From assembly GCA_023391375.1 (NCBI GenBank), contig JAEWBB010000027.1, positions 1 through 58,958 on the forward strand: 58,958 bases of DNA, written 5' to 3'. Positions 27,484 through 36,789 of the stretch are shown in pieces. The translations under genes and the position numbers were made by a program. Origin of the DNA: Pseudomonadota bacterium (GTDB lineage Bacteria; Pseudomonadota; Alphaproteobacteria; Sphingomonadales; Sphingomonadaceae). A model generated the notes under the pieces. It had not been told where the DNA came from. It was given only the letters and a program-made list of their open reading frames with translations, and did not search any database. Positions within the stretch are counted from its first letter, which is position 1. Each line of letters starts with the position of its first letter.

Positions 27484-27813
27484 ATGACCACGAAGCTCCT
27501 CCCCCTCGCGCTGGCCGCGCTCCTCGCCGCCGGCTGCAACAAAGAAGATCACACGATCGTCCAGAAGGACCCGGCCGACCAGGGTCCGGCGGTGCCGAAG
27601 CTCGACCCGTCGAAGCTGCCGCCGTCGATCCAGGCCTCGAAGGCTTATCGCTGCAAGGACAACAGCCTGGTCTACATCGACTGGATGAGCGACCAGACCG
27701 CGCGCGTGAAGCCGAGCCGCGACGGCCTCGGCGTCGCGCCGGCCGAGGGCGAACTCACGGGTACCGCGGCCGACGCCACGGTCACCTACAAGGGCAAGAG
27801 CTGCAAGGCGTAA
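27484..27813 (+). CDS. Lipoprotein, MliC-like
   Basis: A 109-residue lipoprotein. The lipobox LAAGC places the modified cysteine at residue 18. The C-terminal half (YRCKDNSLVYIDWMSDQTARV) resembles the MliC/lysozyme-inhibitor beta fold with its two cysteines. Inhibition of lysozyme is an inference from this weak likeness. A strong terminator follows 30 bp downstream, so the gene is a single-gene transcript. Confidence 0.7.
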   Translation: MTTKLLPLALAALLAAGCNKEDHTIVQKDPADQGPAVPKLDPSKLPPSIQASKAYRCKDNSLVYIDWMSDQTARVKPSRDGLGVAPAEGELTGTAADATVTYKGKSCKA

Positions 27814-27843
27814 CGCCAAGCGCTTTCGACCCGACGAAAACAG

Positions 27844-27874
27844 AAACCCCCGGCCTCACCGCCGGGGGTTTTTC
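27844..27874 (+). terminator. Rho-independent terminator
   Basis: AAACCCCCGGC (27844-27854) pairs perfectly with GCCGGGGGTTT (27861-27871) across a 6-nt loop, followed by TTC and T-rich bases. It ends the lipoprotein transcript 30 bp before purL. Confidence 0.9.
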
Positions 27875-27904
27875 TTTGCGCGCCGCACCGCTAGGGACGC
27901 GCCC

Positions 27905-30163
27905 ATGATCACCCCGGAAATCGTCGCCGAGCACGGCCTTTCGCCAGAGGAATATAACCGCGTCCTCAACGCGCTGGGCCGCGAGCCCAACCTCACCGAG
28001 CTCGGCATCTTCTCGGTCATGTGGTCGGAGCATTGCTCCTACAAGTCGTCGCGGCTCCACCTGAAGAAGCTGCCGACCGAGGCCCCGTGGGTGATCTGCG
28101 GCCCCGGCGAGAATGCCGGAATCATCGATATCGGCGACGGCGACGCGGCGATCTTCAAGATGGAGAGCCACAACCACCCGTCCTACATCGAGCCCTACCA
28201 GGGCGCGGCGACGGGCGTTGGCGGCATCCTGCGCGACGTCTTCACCATGGGCGCGCGCCCGATCGCCAACATGAATGCGCTGCGCTTCGGCCGGCCCGAC
28301 CATCCCAAGATGCGCCACCTCATCTCGGGCGTGGTCAGCGGCATCGGCGGCTACGGCAATTGCGTCGGCGTGCCTACGGTCGGCGGCGAGACCAATTTCG
28401 ACCCGGCCTATGATGGCAACATCCTGGTCAACGCCATGACCGTCGGCATCGCGAAAACTGACAAGATTTTCTATTCGGCCGCAACCGGGGTCGGCAACCC
28501 GATCGTCTACGTCGGCTCGAAGACCGGACGCGATGGCATCCACGGCGCGACCATGGCGTCGGCCGACTTCGACGAGAACAGCGACGAGAAGCGCCCGACG
28601 GTGCAGGTCGGCGATCCCTTCACCGAGAAGCTGCTGATCGAGGCCTGCCTCGAGCTGATGGCGACCGACGCGATCGTCGCCATCCAGGACATGGGCGCGG
28701 CGGGCCTCACCTCCTCGTCGGTCGAAATGGCGTCGAAGGGCGGCGCCGGCATCCGCCTCGACATGGACAAGGTGCCCCAGCGCGAAGAGGGCATGACCGC
28801 CTATGAGATGATGCTGAGCGAAAGCCAGGAGCGGATGCTGATGGTCCTGCAGCCCGGCAAGGAGCCGATGGCGGAAGCGATCTTCAGGAAGTGGGAGCTC
28901 GACTTCGCGGTCATCGGCGAGGTGACCGATACCGGCCGCATGGTGCTCGAGCATCATGGCGAGGTGGTGTGCGACATCCCGCTCGGCCCACTGGCCGACG
29001 ACGCGCCGGAATATGACCGGCCACACCTCAACCCCGCCGACTACAAGCAATGGACGGGCGTGAATCCGCTCGGCGCGATCGAGCAGTCGGCCGACCTGAC
29101 TCGCGACCTCTTGCAGATGATGGGCTCGCCCAACCTCGCCAGCCGCCGCTGGATCTGGGAGCAGTACGACCACCAGGTCGGCGCCGACACGCTGCAGAAA
29201 CCGGGCGGCGACAGCGCGGTGGTCCGCGTCCACGGCACCGACAAGGCGATCGCCATCACCACCGACTGCACCCCGCGCTACGTGTTCGCCGACCCCTATG
29301 AAGGCGGCAAACAGGCAATCGCCGAGGCCTATCGCAACCTGTCGGCGGTTGGCGCGACGCCACTCGCGGTGACCAACTGCCTCAACTTCGGCAACCCGCA
29401 GCGGCCCGAAATCATGGCCCAGTTCGTCGAGGCTTTGCGTGGCATGGGCGAGGCCTGCCGCGCGCTCGACTTCCCGATCGTGTCGGGCAACGTCAGCCTC
29501 TATAACGAGAGCAAGGCGACTGGCGGCGGCAGCGCGATCCTGCCCACCCCCGCGATTGGCGGGGTCGGCCTGCTCACGGACTCCACCAGGAACGCGACCA
29601 TCGCGTTCAAGGATGGCGCACAGAAAATCCTGCTGATCGGCGCCGACCCGTCGGCCGATCCGGACATCGGCCAGTCGCTATGGCTCGACGTCTGCCGCGG
29701 TCGCCGCGAGGGCACGCCGCCCAAGGTCGACCTTGTCCGCGAACGCAAACACGGCGAATTCGTCCGCGCGCTGATTGACGAGGGCTATGTCACCGCCGTC
29801 CACGACGTCAGCGACGGCGGCATCCTGGTTGCGGTCGCGGAAATGGCGCTGGCCGGCAATATCGGCGCGCGGCTGATGGTCGAGGCGTTCGAGGACCGCG
29901 TCGACCGGGAAGTGGTGCGCCACGACTGGTCGATGTTCGGGGAGACCCAGGCCCGCTACATCGTCACCGAAGCGCTCGACCGCGACGTGGTCGAGAAAAT
30001 GGCGCGTGAGCGCGGGGTCGGCTGCTGTTTCATCGGCTGGACCGGCGGCGACACCATCTACCTTGGCGACAAGCATGAAGCGACCGACGGCGAGGTCTCG
30101 CTCGACGAGCTGCGCCGCGCCCACGAAGGCTTCTTTCCGGGGCTGATGGGTAGCGAAATCTAA
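27905..30163 (+). CDS. purL: FGAM synthase, large subunit PurL
   Basis: Cytosolic ATP-dependent enzyme of 752 residues that makes formylglycinamidine ribonucleotide in purine synthesis, acting with PurQ and PurS. This is the short form found with separate subunits, not the 1300-residue fusion. Family motifs such as MWSEHCSYKSSR, KMESHNHPS, and GVGGILRDVFTMGARPIA are present. purQ and purS are not in this window. It starts 33 bp after a terminator, so it has its own promoter there. Confidence 0.97.
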   Translation: MITPEIVAEHGLSPEEYNRVLNALGREPNLTELGIFSVMWSEHCSYKSSRLHLKKLPTEAPWVICGPGENAGIIDIGDGDAAIFKMESHNHPSYIEPYQGAATGVGGILRDVFTMGARPIANMNALRFGRPDHPKMRHLISGVVSGIGGYGNCVGVPTVGGETNFDPAYDGNILVNAMTVGIAKTDKIFYSAATGVGNPIVYVGSKTGRDGIHGATMASADFDENSDEKRPTVQVGDPFTEKLLIEACLELMATDAIVAIQDMGAAGLTSSSVEMASKGGAGIRLDMDKVPQREEGMTAYEMMLSESQERMLMVLQPGKEPMAEAIFRKWELDFAVIGEVTDTGRMVLEHHGEVVCDIPLGPLADDAPEYDRPHLNPADYKQWTGVNPLGAIEQSADLTRDLLQMMGSPNLASRRWIWEQYDHQVGADTLQKPGGDSAVVRVHGTDKAIAITTDCTPRYVFADPYEGGKQAIAEAYRNLSAVGATPLAVTNCLNFGNPQRPEIMAQFVEALRGMGEACRALDFPIVSGNVSLYNESKATGGGSAILPTPAIGGVGLLTDSTRNATIAFKDGAQKILLIGADPSADPDIGQSLWLDVCRGRREGTPPKVDLVRERKHGEFVRALIDEGYVTAVHDVSDGGILVAVAEMALAGNIGARLMVEAFEDRVDREVVRHDWSMFGETQARYIVTEALDRDVVEKMARERGVGCCFIGWTGGDTIYLGDKHEATDGEVSLDELRRAHEGFFPGLMGSEI

Positions 30164-30170
30164 TCCAGTT

Positions 30171-30189
30171 GCGAACGACTCTCATTATC
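30171..30189. promoter_or_regulatory. Candidate Fur box before bfd-bfr
   Basis: The 19-bp sequence gcgaacgactctcattatc matches the classic Fur consensus GATAATGATAATCATTATC at 13 positions, including the whole right half. It lies 8-26 bp after purL and 16 bp before bfd, where it would overlap the promoter. Iron control of the pair is inferred. Confidence 0.5.
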
Positions 30190-30204
30190 GGGTAAGATGG
30201 TCCC

Positions 30205-30399
30205 ATGATCGTCTGCTCGTGCAATGTGATTCGTGCCAACGACATTCGCGCCGCCGTACGCCGCGGGTGCGGGGATGCCGAGTGCTGCTATCGCTCGATG
30301 GGCTGCGAGTTCCAGTGCGGCGGCTGCCGCGACCTGGCGGACGAGATCGTCGAGGACACGCTCGCGCAACCGCGAGAAGACGCGCCCCGCGCCGCCTGA
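30205..30399 (+). CDS. bfd: Bacterioferritin-associated ferredoxin Bfd
   Basis: A 64-residue [2Fe-2S] protein. The ligand pattern is Cys4-x-Cys6 ... Cys38-x2-Cys41, the CxC-x31-CxxC arrangement of Bfd. Bfd passes electrons to bacterioferritin to release stored iron. The bfr gene follows 55 bp downstream on the same strand, which supports the pair. Extra cysteines (22, 27, 28, 34) are present but not part of the motif. Confidence 0.9.
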   Translation: MIVCSCNVIRANDIRAAVRRGCGDAECCYRSMGCEFQCGGCRDLADEIVEDTLAQPREDAPRAA

Positions 30400-30454
30400 C
30401 TTTCGCACGTCCCGATTTCGCGGTAGGCCGAAGCCCTGACAGGGAGATCGGCAC

Positions 30455-30934
30455 ATGAAGGGCAATCCGCAAATCCTCGCGCTCCTTAACGAGGCGCTGA
30501 AGGCGGAGCTGACCGCGATCAACCAGTATTGGCTTCACTATCGGCTGCTCGACAATTGGGGAGTCGCCAAGCTCGCCGATTATGAAAAGCATGAATCGAT
30601 CGACGAGATGAAGCACGCCGACCAGTTCGCGGAGCGCATCCTGTTCCTCGACGGCCTGCCCAATTTCCAAGCGCTCGGCAGCTTGCGCATCGGCGAGACG
30701 GTCGAGGAGGTCTTGAAGGCCGACCTCGCCGCGGAACTGGAGGCGGTCGAGATGTATCGCGCCGCGGTCGCCACCTGCGAGGAATTGCGCGACTATGGCA
30801 GCCGCGACCTGTTCGCCGAGGTGCTGAAGAAGGAGGAAGAGCATGTCGACTTCCTCGAGACCCAGTTCGAGATGATCCGCCAGATGGGCCTCCAGAACTA
30901 CATCCAGCTGCAGTCCGAAGCCGCCGAGGAATAG
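30455..30934 (+). CDS. bfr: Bacterioferritin
   Basis: Iron-storage protein of 159 residues that forms a 24-subunit cage. All ferroxidase ligands line up: Glu18, Glu51, His54, Glu94, Glu127 and His130. The haem ligand Met52 is also present, so this is a true haem bacterioferritin. It follows bfd and a candidate Fur box. AGGGAG lies about 8 bp before the ATG. Confidence 0.96.
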   Translation: MKGNPQILALLNEALKAELTAINQYWLHYRLLDNWGVAKLADYEKHESIDEMKHADQFAERILFLDGLPNFQALGSLRIGETVEEVLKADLAAELEAVEMYRAAVATCEELRDYGSRDLFAEVLKKEEEHVDFLETQFEMIRQMGLQNYIQLQSEAAEE

Positions 30935-31011
30935 CCGTTCGTCGAAACAGCCGCGACACTTCCCGTATTAGCCCAGTAACGCACCGCGAGGGACTTTCGT
31001 CGGGGGACGGC

Positions 31012-32277
31012 ATGGAACAGGTGGCAACGGGCACGGGCGCGCGGATCAAGAGCCTCGACATCACGCGCGGCGTCGCGGTGATGGGCATCCTTTCCGTCAA
31101 CATCGTCGGCATGGCGATGATCCAGATGGCCTATTTCTACCCGCCGGCCTTCGGGTTCGATTCCGCCGCCGACCATGGCCTGTGGCTGGCCAACTTCCTG
31201 CTGGTCGACGGCAAGTTGCGAAGCCTCTTCTCGATGATGTTCGGCGCCTCGACCCTGCTGGTGATCGAGCGCGCCATCGCCTCCGGTCGTTCGCCAGCGA
31301 GGACCCACTATGCCCGCATGGCCGTGCTGCTAGTCATCGGCTACCTCCACTGGCTGGTCTTGTGGTGGGGCGACATCCTGACCCACTATGCCGCGATCGG
31401 AGCCATCGCCTTCCTGTTCCGGAAGCTGAAGCCCAAGACGCTGTTCATTACGTCGGCCGCCGCGCTGCTGATTTCGGGCGCGCCCAACATCCCCATGAGC
31501 GTGATGCGGATCGCTCAGTACGAAAAGGTGCAGGCCGGCACCGCCGACGCCGAGACGGTGGCGCAATCCGAAAAGTCCCGCGCCCGCTACTTCCCCGACG
31601 CCCAGGCGCTGGCCGCCGACGATGCCGCGCACGAAAGCGTTCCCGCGCACATGAAGGCGATGGTCCACGAGGAAGGCCCGCTCGCCCCGTTCGACCTCGG
31701 CCCGCTGTGGTTCGAAACGCTCGGACTGATGCTGCTAGGCATGGCACTGTACAAGACCGGCTTCCTGACCGGCGCGTTGGAGCCGGAGGTCTATCGAAAG
31801 ACCGCGCTGGTGACGATTTCGACCGGCCTCGCCGGCTTCGGCCTCGCCGCCTGGTATGCCATCGCCAACGACTACCGGCCGCCGTACCAGATGGCGGCCT
31901 ATGGCGGCTTCACTCAGTTGATTCGGCCGTGGATGGCGACCGGCTATGCCGCGCTGATCATCCTCCTGAGCCGCCGCGGGCAGGCCAGCGGCTGGTGGGC
32001 CGATCATGTCGCCGCCGTCGGGCGCGCGGCCTTCTCCAATTACCTCTTCTCGACGATGGTCGGAACGCTGCTGTTCTACGGCTTCGCCGGCGACCTGTTC
32101 CAGAAGCTGTCGCGGTTCGAGGCGTGGCTGTTCGTGCCGCCGATGTGGCTGGCGATGCTGGTCTGGTCGAAATGGTGGCTCGACCGCTTCCACTACGGCC
32201 CGCTCGAATGGGTCTGGCGCAGCCTGTCGCGCTGGCAGCGCCAGCCGATGCGGCGCATGGCGGCGACGGGGGAATAA
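31012..32277 (+). CDS. DUF418 membrane protein (first of tandem pair)
   Basis: Inner-membrane protein of 421 residues with about ten helices, family DUF418 (YeiB-like). The N-terminal LDITRGVAVMGILSVNIVG and the C-terminal AAFSNYLFSTMVGTLLFYG regions mark the family. Function is not established; these proteins belong to the broader acyltransferase-like group. It is followed 2 bp later by a paralogue, so they form one operon. Confidence 0.85.
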   Translation: MEQVATGTGARIKSLDITRGVAVMGILSVNIVGMAMIQMAYFYPPAFGFDSAADHGLWLANFLLVDGKLRSLFSMMFGASTLLVIERAIASGRSPARTHYARMAVLLVIGYLHWLVLWWGDILTHYAAIGAIAFLFRKLKPKTLFITSAAALLISGAPNIPMSVMRIAQYEKVQAGTADAETVAQSEKSRARYFPDAQALAADDAAHESVPAHMKAMVHEEGPLAPFDLGPLWFETLGLMLLGMALYKTGFLTGALEPEVYRKTALVTISTGLAGFGLAAWYAIANDYRPPYQMAAYGGFTQLIRPWMATGYAALIILLSRRGQASGWWADHVAAVGRAAFSNYLFSTMVGTLLFYGFAGDLFQKLSRFEAWLFVPPMWLAMLVWSKWWLDRFHYGPLEWVWRSLSRWQRQPMRRMAATGE

Positions 32278-32279
32278 GG

Positions 32280-33515
32280 ATGGCGACCAACGCACCGGGC
32301 TTCGGCAGCACCGACCGCATCGACACGCTCGACCTCATCCGCGGCGTCGCGGTGATGGGCATCCTGTCGGTCAATATCGTCGATTTCGGCGGGCCGGAGC
32401 AGCGCTATTTCAACCCGCTCGCGCTGGGACCGTCGGACCCGGCGAGCCTGTGGGTCTGGGCGCTCAACTACGTCTTCGTCGACGGCAAGTTCTACACCCT
32501 TTTCTCGATGATGTTTGGCGCGTCGCTGCTGCTGGTGACGGAGCGCGCCGACGCGTCGGGCCGCGGCGGCTGGTCGGTCCACTGGCGGCGGATGGCGGCG
32601 CTGTTCGTCATCGGATCGCTCCACGCCCTCCTCCTGTGGCGCGGCGACATCCTGGTCAGCTATGCACTCGCCGGCCTCGTCGCCACACGCCTCCGCCACG
32701 TCAGCGACAAGGCCTTGAAGCGCTGGGGCATCGGCCTGCTCGCCCTGATGATGCTGCTCATGGGCGCGATGTTCGCCGGTCAGACGCACCTTCTCGCGAA
32801 AGTCGACGCCGGCCAGGCCCCTGACCGGGTCGAGGAAGCCCGCGCGATCCGCAGCGCCTTCACCCCCACCGCCGCCGAGGTGGCGCGCGACATCGCCGCC
32901 AACACCGGCCCGGCGTTCGTCCGCATGCGCGACCTCGGCCAGCATTACCTGACCGAACTTGGCGCCGCGCTGTTCCTGCTGCCGATCACCCTCGCCAACA
33001 TGATCGCCGGCATGTTCGCCTATCGCCGCGGCCTGTTCACCGGGGCATGGGACGACGCGCGCCTGAAACGCTTCGCGGCGTGGACGATCCCACTCGGTCT
33101 CGCGGCGCACGCGGCCTTGGCATTCACCCTATGGGCGACCGGCTTTCCCGCGCCGGCGATGATGACCGGCATTCACGGGCTGATGCTGCCGATCCAGATC
33201 GCGCAGGGCCTGGGCTACGCCGCGCTGGCCATCCTCCTGGCACGAGGCTGGGGTCCGCTCGCCCGCCGCGTCGCCGCCGCCGGGCGCGCCGCGTTCAGCA
33301 ACTACCTCGGGACGTCGGCGCTGATGGTCGGCATGTTCAACATCGCCGGCTATTACGGCCGGTGGGATCGCTGGCCGATGTGGCTCATCGTACCGTGCGT
33401 CTGGGCCTTGATGCTGCTGTGGTCGAAGCCGTGGCTCGACCGGTACCGCTACGGTCCGGCAGAGTGGCTGTGGCGAAGCCTCGCCAACCTCAAGCCGCAA
33501 CCGATGCGGCGCTAG
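32280..33515 (+). CDS. DUF418 membrane protein (second of tandem pair)
   Basis: A 411-residue paralogue of the gene upstream. Both share RGVAVMGILSVNIV, LFSMMFGAS.LLV.ERA.ASGR, GRAAFSNYL, and a C-terminus ending QPMRR. The start ATG 32280 lies 2 bp after the first gene's TAA, with GGGGGAATAAGG upstream. The pair arose by tandem duplication and has diverged in the middle. Confidence 0.85.
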   Translation: MATNAPGFGSTDRIDTLDLIRGVAVMGILSVNIVDFGGPEQRYFNPLALGPSDPASLWVWALNYVFVDGKFYTLFSMMFGASLLLVTERADASGRGGWSVHWRRMAALFVIGSLHALLLWRGDILVSYALAGLVATRLRHVSDKALKRWGIGLLALMMLLMGAMFAGQTHLLAKVDAGQAPDRVEEARAIRSAFTPTAAEVARDIAANTGPAFVRMRDLGQHYLTELGAALFLLPITLANMIAGMFAYRRGLFTGAWDDARLKRFAAWTIPLGLAAHAALAFTLWATGFPAPAMMTGIHGLMLPIQIAQGLGYAALAILLARGWGPLARRVAAAGRAAFSNYLGTSALMVGMFNIAGYYGRWDRWPMWLIVPCVWALMLLWSKPWLDRYRYGPAEWLWRSLANLKPQPMRR

Positions 33516-33540
33516 GGGCTAGATACGCCCGGCTTCGGGC

Positions 33541-34017
33541 TCATATACGCCCGAAGCCCTGGTTGGCGACCTTCTTGCCGAAGCCGCCTTGCGGGCGGTT
33601 GCGCTGGGCCAGCGGGCTGACCCGCTCGTCGAACATCCGCACCGTCTCCGAATAGCGCTTGCGAAGCTCGACCACGTCGGGGATCAGATGCTCGGGAAAG
33701 CTTCCCGCCTCGATGCAGTAGCGCGCGGTGGTCTCGATCTTTTCGGCGACGTCGGCGACGCCCTCGGCTCCGAACTGGCGCGATTCGCCCTTCAGCGTGT
33801 GAGCCGGGATGACCAGCGCCACCGTGTTATGGTCGCGCATCGCCTGCTCGATCTGGCCGAGGCTCTTGGCCCCGTCCTCCCGATAATAGCCGAGGATCTT
33901 GATGAAGCCCGGACCCAGCTCGGCCCGCGACTTTTCGAAATGACCCCAATCGACGAGTTCCGAGCCGTCGTTCACTAAGCGCTCCGTCTCCCGCGAAGGC
34001 CGCGGGCATTGTTTCAC
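33541..34017 (-). CDS. Histidine phosphotransfer (Hpt) protein
   Basis: A 158-residue stand-alone Hpt protein that relays phosphate between histidine kinases and response regulators. The phosphorylated histidine is His73 in HTLKGESRQFGA. GTG 34017 has a perfect AGGAGG five bases upstream and is preferred over GTG 33977. It lies 35 bp after der on the same strand, away from any kinase in the window, so its partner is unknown. A Gly/Arg-rich C-terminal tail follows the helical bundle. Confidence 0.85.
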   Translation of the reverse strand: MKQCPRPSRETERLVNDGSELVDWGHFEKSRAELGPGFIKILGYYREDGAKSLGQIEQAMRDHNTVALVIPAHTLKGESRQFGAEGVADVAEKIETTARYCIEAGSFPEHLIPDVVELRKRYSETVRMFDERVSPLAQRNRPQGGFGKKVANQGFGRI

Positions 34018-34052
34018 AGCATCCTCCTACGCCCGAAAGGGTAAAGAGGCGG

Positions 34053-35411
34053 TTATTTCGACTTAGTGTCGTACGGGTTTTTCGACGCCCGCATGTTGAT
34101 GCGCAGCGGCACCGGTCCGAGGCCGAGTTCCTTGCGCATCGAGTTGAGCAGGTAGCGTTCGTAACTCGTCGGCAGCTGGTCGACGCGGGTGCCGAACACC
34201 ACGAACGTCGGCGGGCGGCTGCGCGCCTGGGTGATGTAGCGAAGCTTGATCCGCCTGCCGCCCGGCGCCGGCGGCGGATTGGCGTCGACCGCTTTCTCGA
34301 ACCAGCGGTTGAGTTCGCCAGTCGGGATGCGCGTGTCCCACTGCTCGCGCAATTCGAACGCGGCGTCGATCAGCACGTCGATGCCCTTGCCGGTCTTGGC
34401 GCTGACGGTCAGCACCGGCACGCCTTTCAGCTGGCTCAGCCCCTCTTCGAGCGCCGCCTTCACCCCGTTGAACAGCGAGGAGGCGTTTTCCGCCACGTCC
34501 CATTTGTTCAGCGTGATCATGAAGGCGCGGCCTTCCTCGATCACCTGGGAGGCGATGCGCAGATCCTGCGATTCCAGCCCGCGTGTCGCGTCGAGCAGCA
34601 GCACGACCACCTCGGCCCGGTCGATCGAGCGCTTGGTGTCCATCGCCGACAGCCATTCCAGCTTGTCCTCGACCTTGGCTTTCTTCCTCAGGCCCGCCGT
34701 GTCGACCAGCTTTACCGGCCGGCCGTTGTGCTCCCACTCGACCGAGATGCTGTCGCGGGTAATGCCGGCCTCGGGACCGGTGATCATCCGCTCCTCGCCC
34801 AGCATCTTGTTGACCAGCGTTGACTTGCCAGCGTTCGGGCGGCCGACGATTGCGAGCTTCAGCGGCCCGAGCGGGACGTCGTCGCCTTCGGGCTCCGGCT
34901 CGTCATATTCCTCGCGCTCGACGTGGGGGCGGATCGCCTCGAACAGGTCGACGATGCCTTCGCCATGCTCGGCCGAAAGCGCGAACGGTTCGCCCAGCCC
35001 CAGCGCGAACGCCTCCAGCCGGCCGTTCTCGCCCGCCTTGCCTTCGGCCTTGTTGGCGGCGACCACCACCGGCGTATCGACGCCACGCAGCCAGCGGCCG
35101 ATTTCCTCGTCGAGCGGGGTCAGCCCCTCGCGCCCGTCAATCAGGAACAGGGCGACATCGGCCTCGCGCACCGCCGCCTCGGTCTGCTGGCGCATCCGGC
35201 CGGGCAGCGATTGAGGATCCTCGTCCTCGAAGCCCGCGGTGTCCATCACCTTGAATTTCAGGCCGAGCAGCTCCGCCTCGCCCTCGCGCCGGTCGCGCGT
35301 CACGCCGGGCCGGTCATCGACCAGCGCGAGACGCTTGCCCACCAAACGGTTGAACAGCGTGGACTTGCCCACATTGGGGCGTCCGACAATGGCGACGACG
35401 GGAAGCGGCAT
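34053..35411 (-). CDS. der: Ribosome biogenesis GTPase Der
   Basis: Double-GTPase of 452 residues needed for 50S ribosome assembly. The first G1 motif GRPNVGKS is at 10-17 and a second GRPNAGKS is near 190, each with its own DTAG and NKxD motifs (NKAE in the first, NKWD in the second). The C-terminal KH-like domain follows. ATG 35411 lies 44 bp after bamB. A much longer open frame upstream is read through bamB in another frame and is ignored. Confidence 0.96.
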   Translation of the reverse strand: MPLPVVAIVGRPNVGKSTLFNRLVGKRLALVDDRPGVTRDRREGEAELLGLKFKVMDTAGFEDEDPQSLPGRMRQQTEAAVREADVALFLIDGREGLTPLDEEIGRWLRGVDTPVVVAANKAEGKAGENGRLEAFALGLGEPFALSAEHGEGIVDLFEAIRPHVEREEYDEPEPEGDDVPLGPLKLAIVGRPNAGKSTLVNKMLGEERMITGPEAGITRDSISVEWEHNGRPVKLVDTAGLRKKAKVEDKLEWLSAMDTKRSIDRAEVVVLLLDATRGLESQDLRIASQVIEEGRAFMITLNKWDVAENASSLFNGVKAALEEGLSQLKGVPVLTVSAKTGKGIDVLIDAAFELREQWDTRIPTGELNRWFEKAVDANPPPAPGGRRIKLRYITQARSRPPTFVVFGTRVDQLPTSYERYLLNSMRKELGLGPVPLRINMRASKNPYDTKSK

Positions 35412-35455
35412 GAAGCGGCAGCGCTTGGCCCGAACCGCGCCGAAAAGCAATCCGC

Positions 35456-36778
35456 CTAGCGAAGGGCGATCAGCCGGCCTTCTTCGGTCAATAGCAGCAG
35501 CGTACCGCCGGCGACCACCGGCTGGAGCCGGATCGACGACTTGAACTCGCGCTGGCCCAGCGTCGAACCGTCGCTCGGCCGCACCTCGACCAGCGCGCCG
35601 TTCGACCCGGCGACGAACAGCCGGTCGCCGGCCATCACCGGCCCGGCGTAGAAGATCGGGTCGCTCTGCTTCTTCTCGTTGCCCCACCGCGGCAGCTGGG
35701 TCATCCAGCGAATCTTGCCGGTATCCTTGGCGAACGCGATCAGCTGGCCGCTGTCGGCCATGGCGTAGACATAGTCGCCCGCGACCCACGGGGTCGACGC
35801 GCCGGCCATGTTGGCTTCCCACACGCGGTTGCCGCTGAACAGGTCCAGCGCGACTAGGCGGCCGCCCTTGCCCAGCGCGAACACCATGTTGTCGGCGATC
35901 ACCGGATCGGCGTCGATGTCGCTGAGCGACGACACGCCGGTCGAGATCGAGGTCCGCGCCAGGGCGTCTTGCCACACCTGGCGGCCGTTTTCGTAGCGGT
36001 AGGCGTTGAGTTCGCCCGACGAGAAGCCGGCGACGATCGTCCCGCGCGCCGAAGCGGGCGAGGACGAACCGAACACGCCGGCGATTTCCAGCGCGGCGGC
36101 GTTCGACCATTCCGTCGCGCCGTCCGACGCCTTCAGCGCGAACAGCTGGTTGTCCTGCGTGGTTACATAGACGCGGTCGCCGTCGACCGTCGGCGCACCG
36201 CGCAGCGGGCCGGCCGGCTTGACCTGCCACACCTGCCCGCCGGTCTTGGCGTCAAGCGCGACGACATAGCCGAGGCCGTTGGTGGCATAGATGCGCGTGC
36301 CGTCGTCGCTCGCCGCGACGCCGCCGCCGTACAGCGACTTTTCGTTGCCCTTTTCCTGCCCGACCGCCGCCGACCAGACGGCGCCGCCGTTGCGGATGTC
36401 GAACGCGCGGACCACCGACTGCGTGTCGATGGTGAAGACGCGGCCGCCGGACACGATCGGCCCGGCGCCGAGCCGCGCCGCCTTGTCCCCGCCCTTGCCG
36501 ATCGACACCGACCAGGCCTGGCTGACGCTGGCGCCAAGCGCGAGGTTACCCAGATACTTGGCCGCGTTGCCGCCCGACTGCGCCCAGTCGGCGTTGGCGA
36601 CCTGCGCCGGCATCGCGAACGGGAGCGTGGCGACGCCCGGGTCGATCACCAGCTCGCGCTCGTTGACCAGCACCGGCTTGCGGTCGCCGATCGTCGGGGT
36701 GATCGTTTTCTTGCCTTTGACGATGCCGCAGCTGGACACCAGCGCGGCGGCGCCGATCAGCAGGAACGTTTTGCGCAT
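35456..36778 (-). CDS. bamB: Outer membrane assembly lipoprotein BamB
   Basis: PQQ-like beta-propeller lipoprotein of 440 residues, part of the BAM complex that inserts outer-membrane proteins. The lipobox LVSSC puts the acylated cysteine at residue 17. The body holds repeated propeller blades such as GRVFTIDTQSVVRAFDIRNG. ATG 36778 is preferred over ATG 36787 because AAGGA sits 8 bp before the former and touches the latter. Order YfgM-like/bamB/der matches other proteobacteria. Confidence 0.93.
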   Translation of the reverse strand: MRKTFLLIGAAALVSSCGIVKGKKTITPTIGDRKPVLVNERELVIDPGVATLPFAMPAQVANADWAQSGGNAAKYLGNLALGASVSQAWSVSIGKGGDKAARLGAGPIVSGGRVFTIDTQSVVRAFDIRNGGAVWSAAVGQEKGNEKSLYGGGVAASDDGTRIYATNGLGYVVALDAKTGGQVWQVKPAGPLRGAPTVDGDRVYVTTQDNQLFALKASDGATEWSNAAALEIAGVFGSSSPASARGTIVAGFSSGELNAYRYENGRQVWQDALARTSISTGVSSLSDIDADPVIADNMVFALGKGGRLVALDLFSGNRVWEANMAGASTPWVAGDYVYAMADSGQLIAFAKDTGKIRWMTQLPRWGNEKKQSDPIFYAGPVMAGDRLFVAGSNGALVEVRPSDGSTLGQREFKSSIRLQPVVAGGTLLLLTEEGRLIALR

Positions 36779-36789
36779 CTTGGTCATCC

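Noticed and set aside
35412..36230. In-frame extension of der by 273 codons
   Set aside because: It lies inside bamB, is composed of low-quality Arg/Gly-rich sequence, and Der proteins start at the first GTPase motif.
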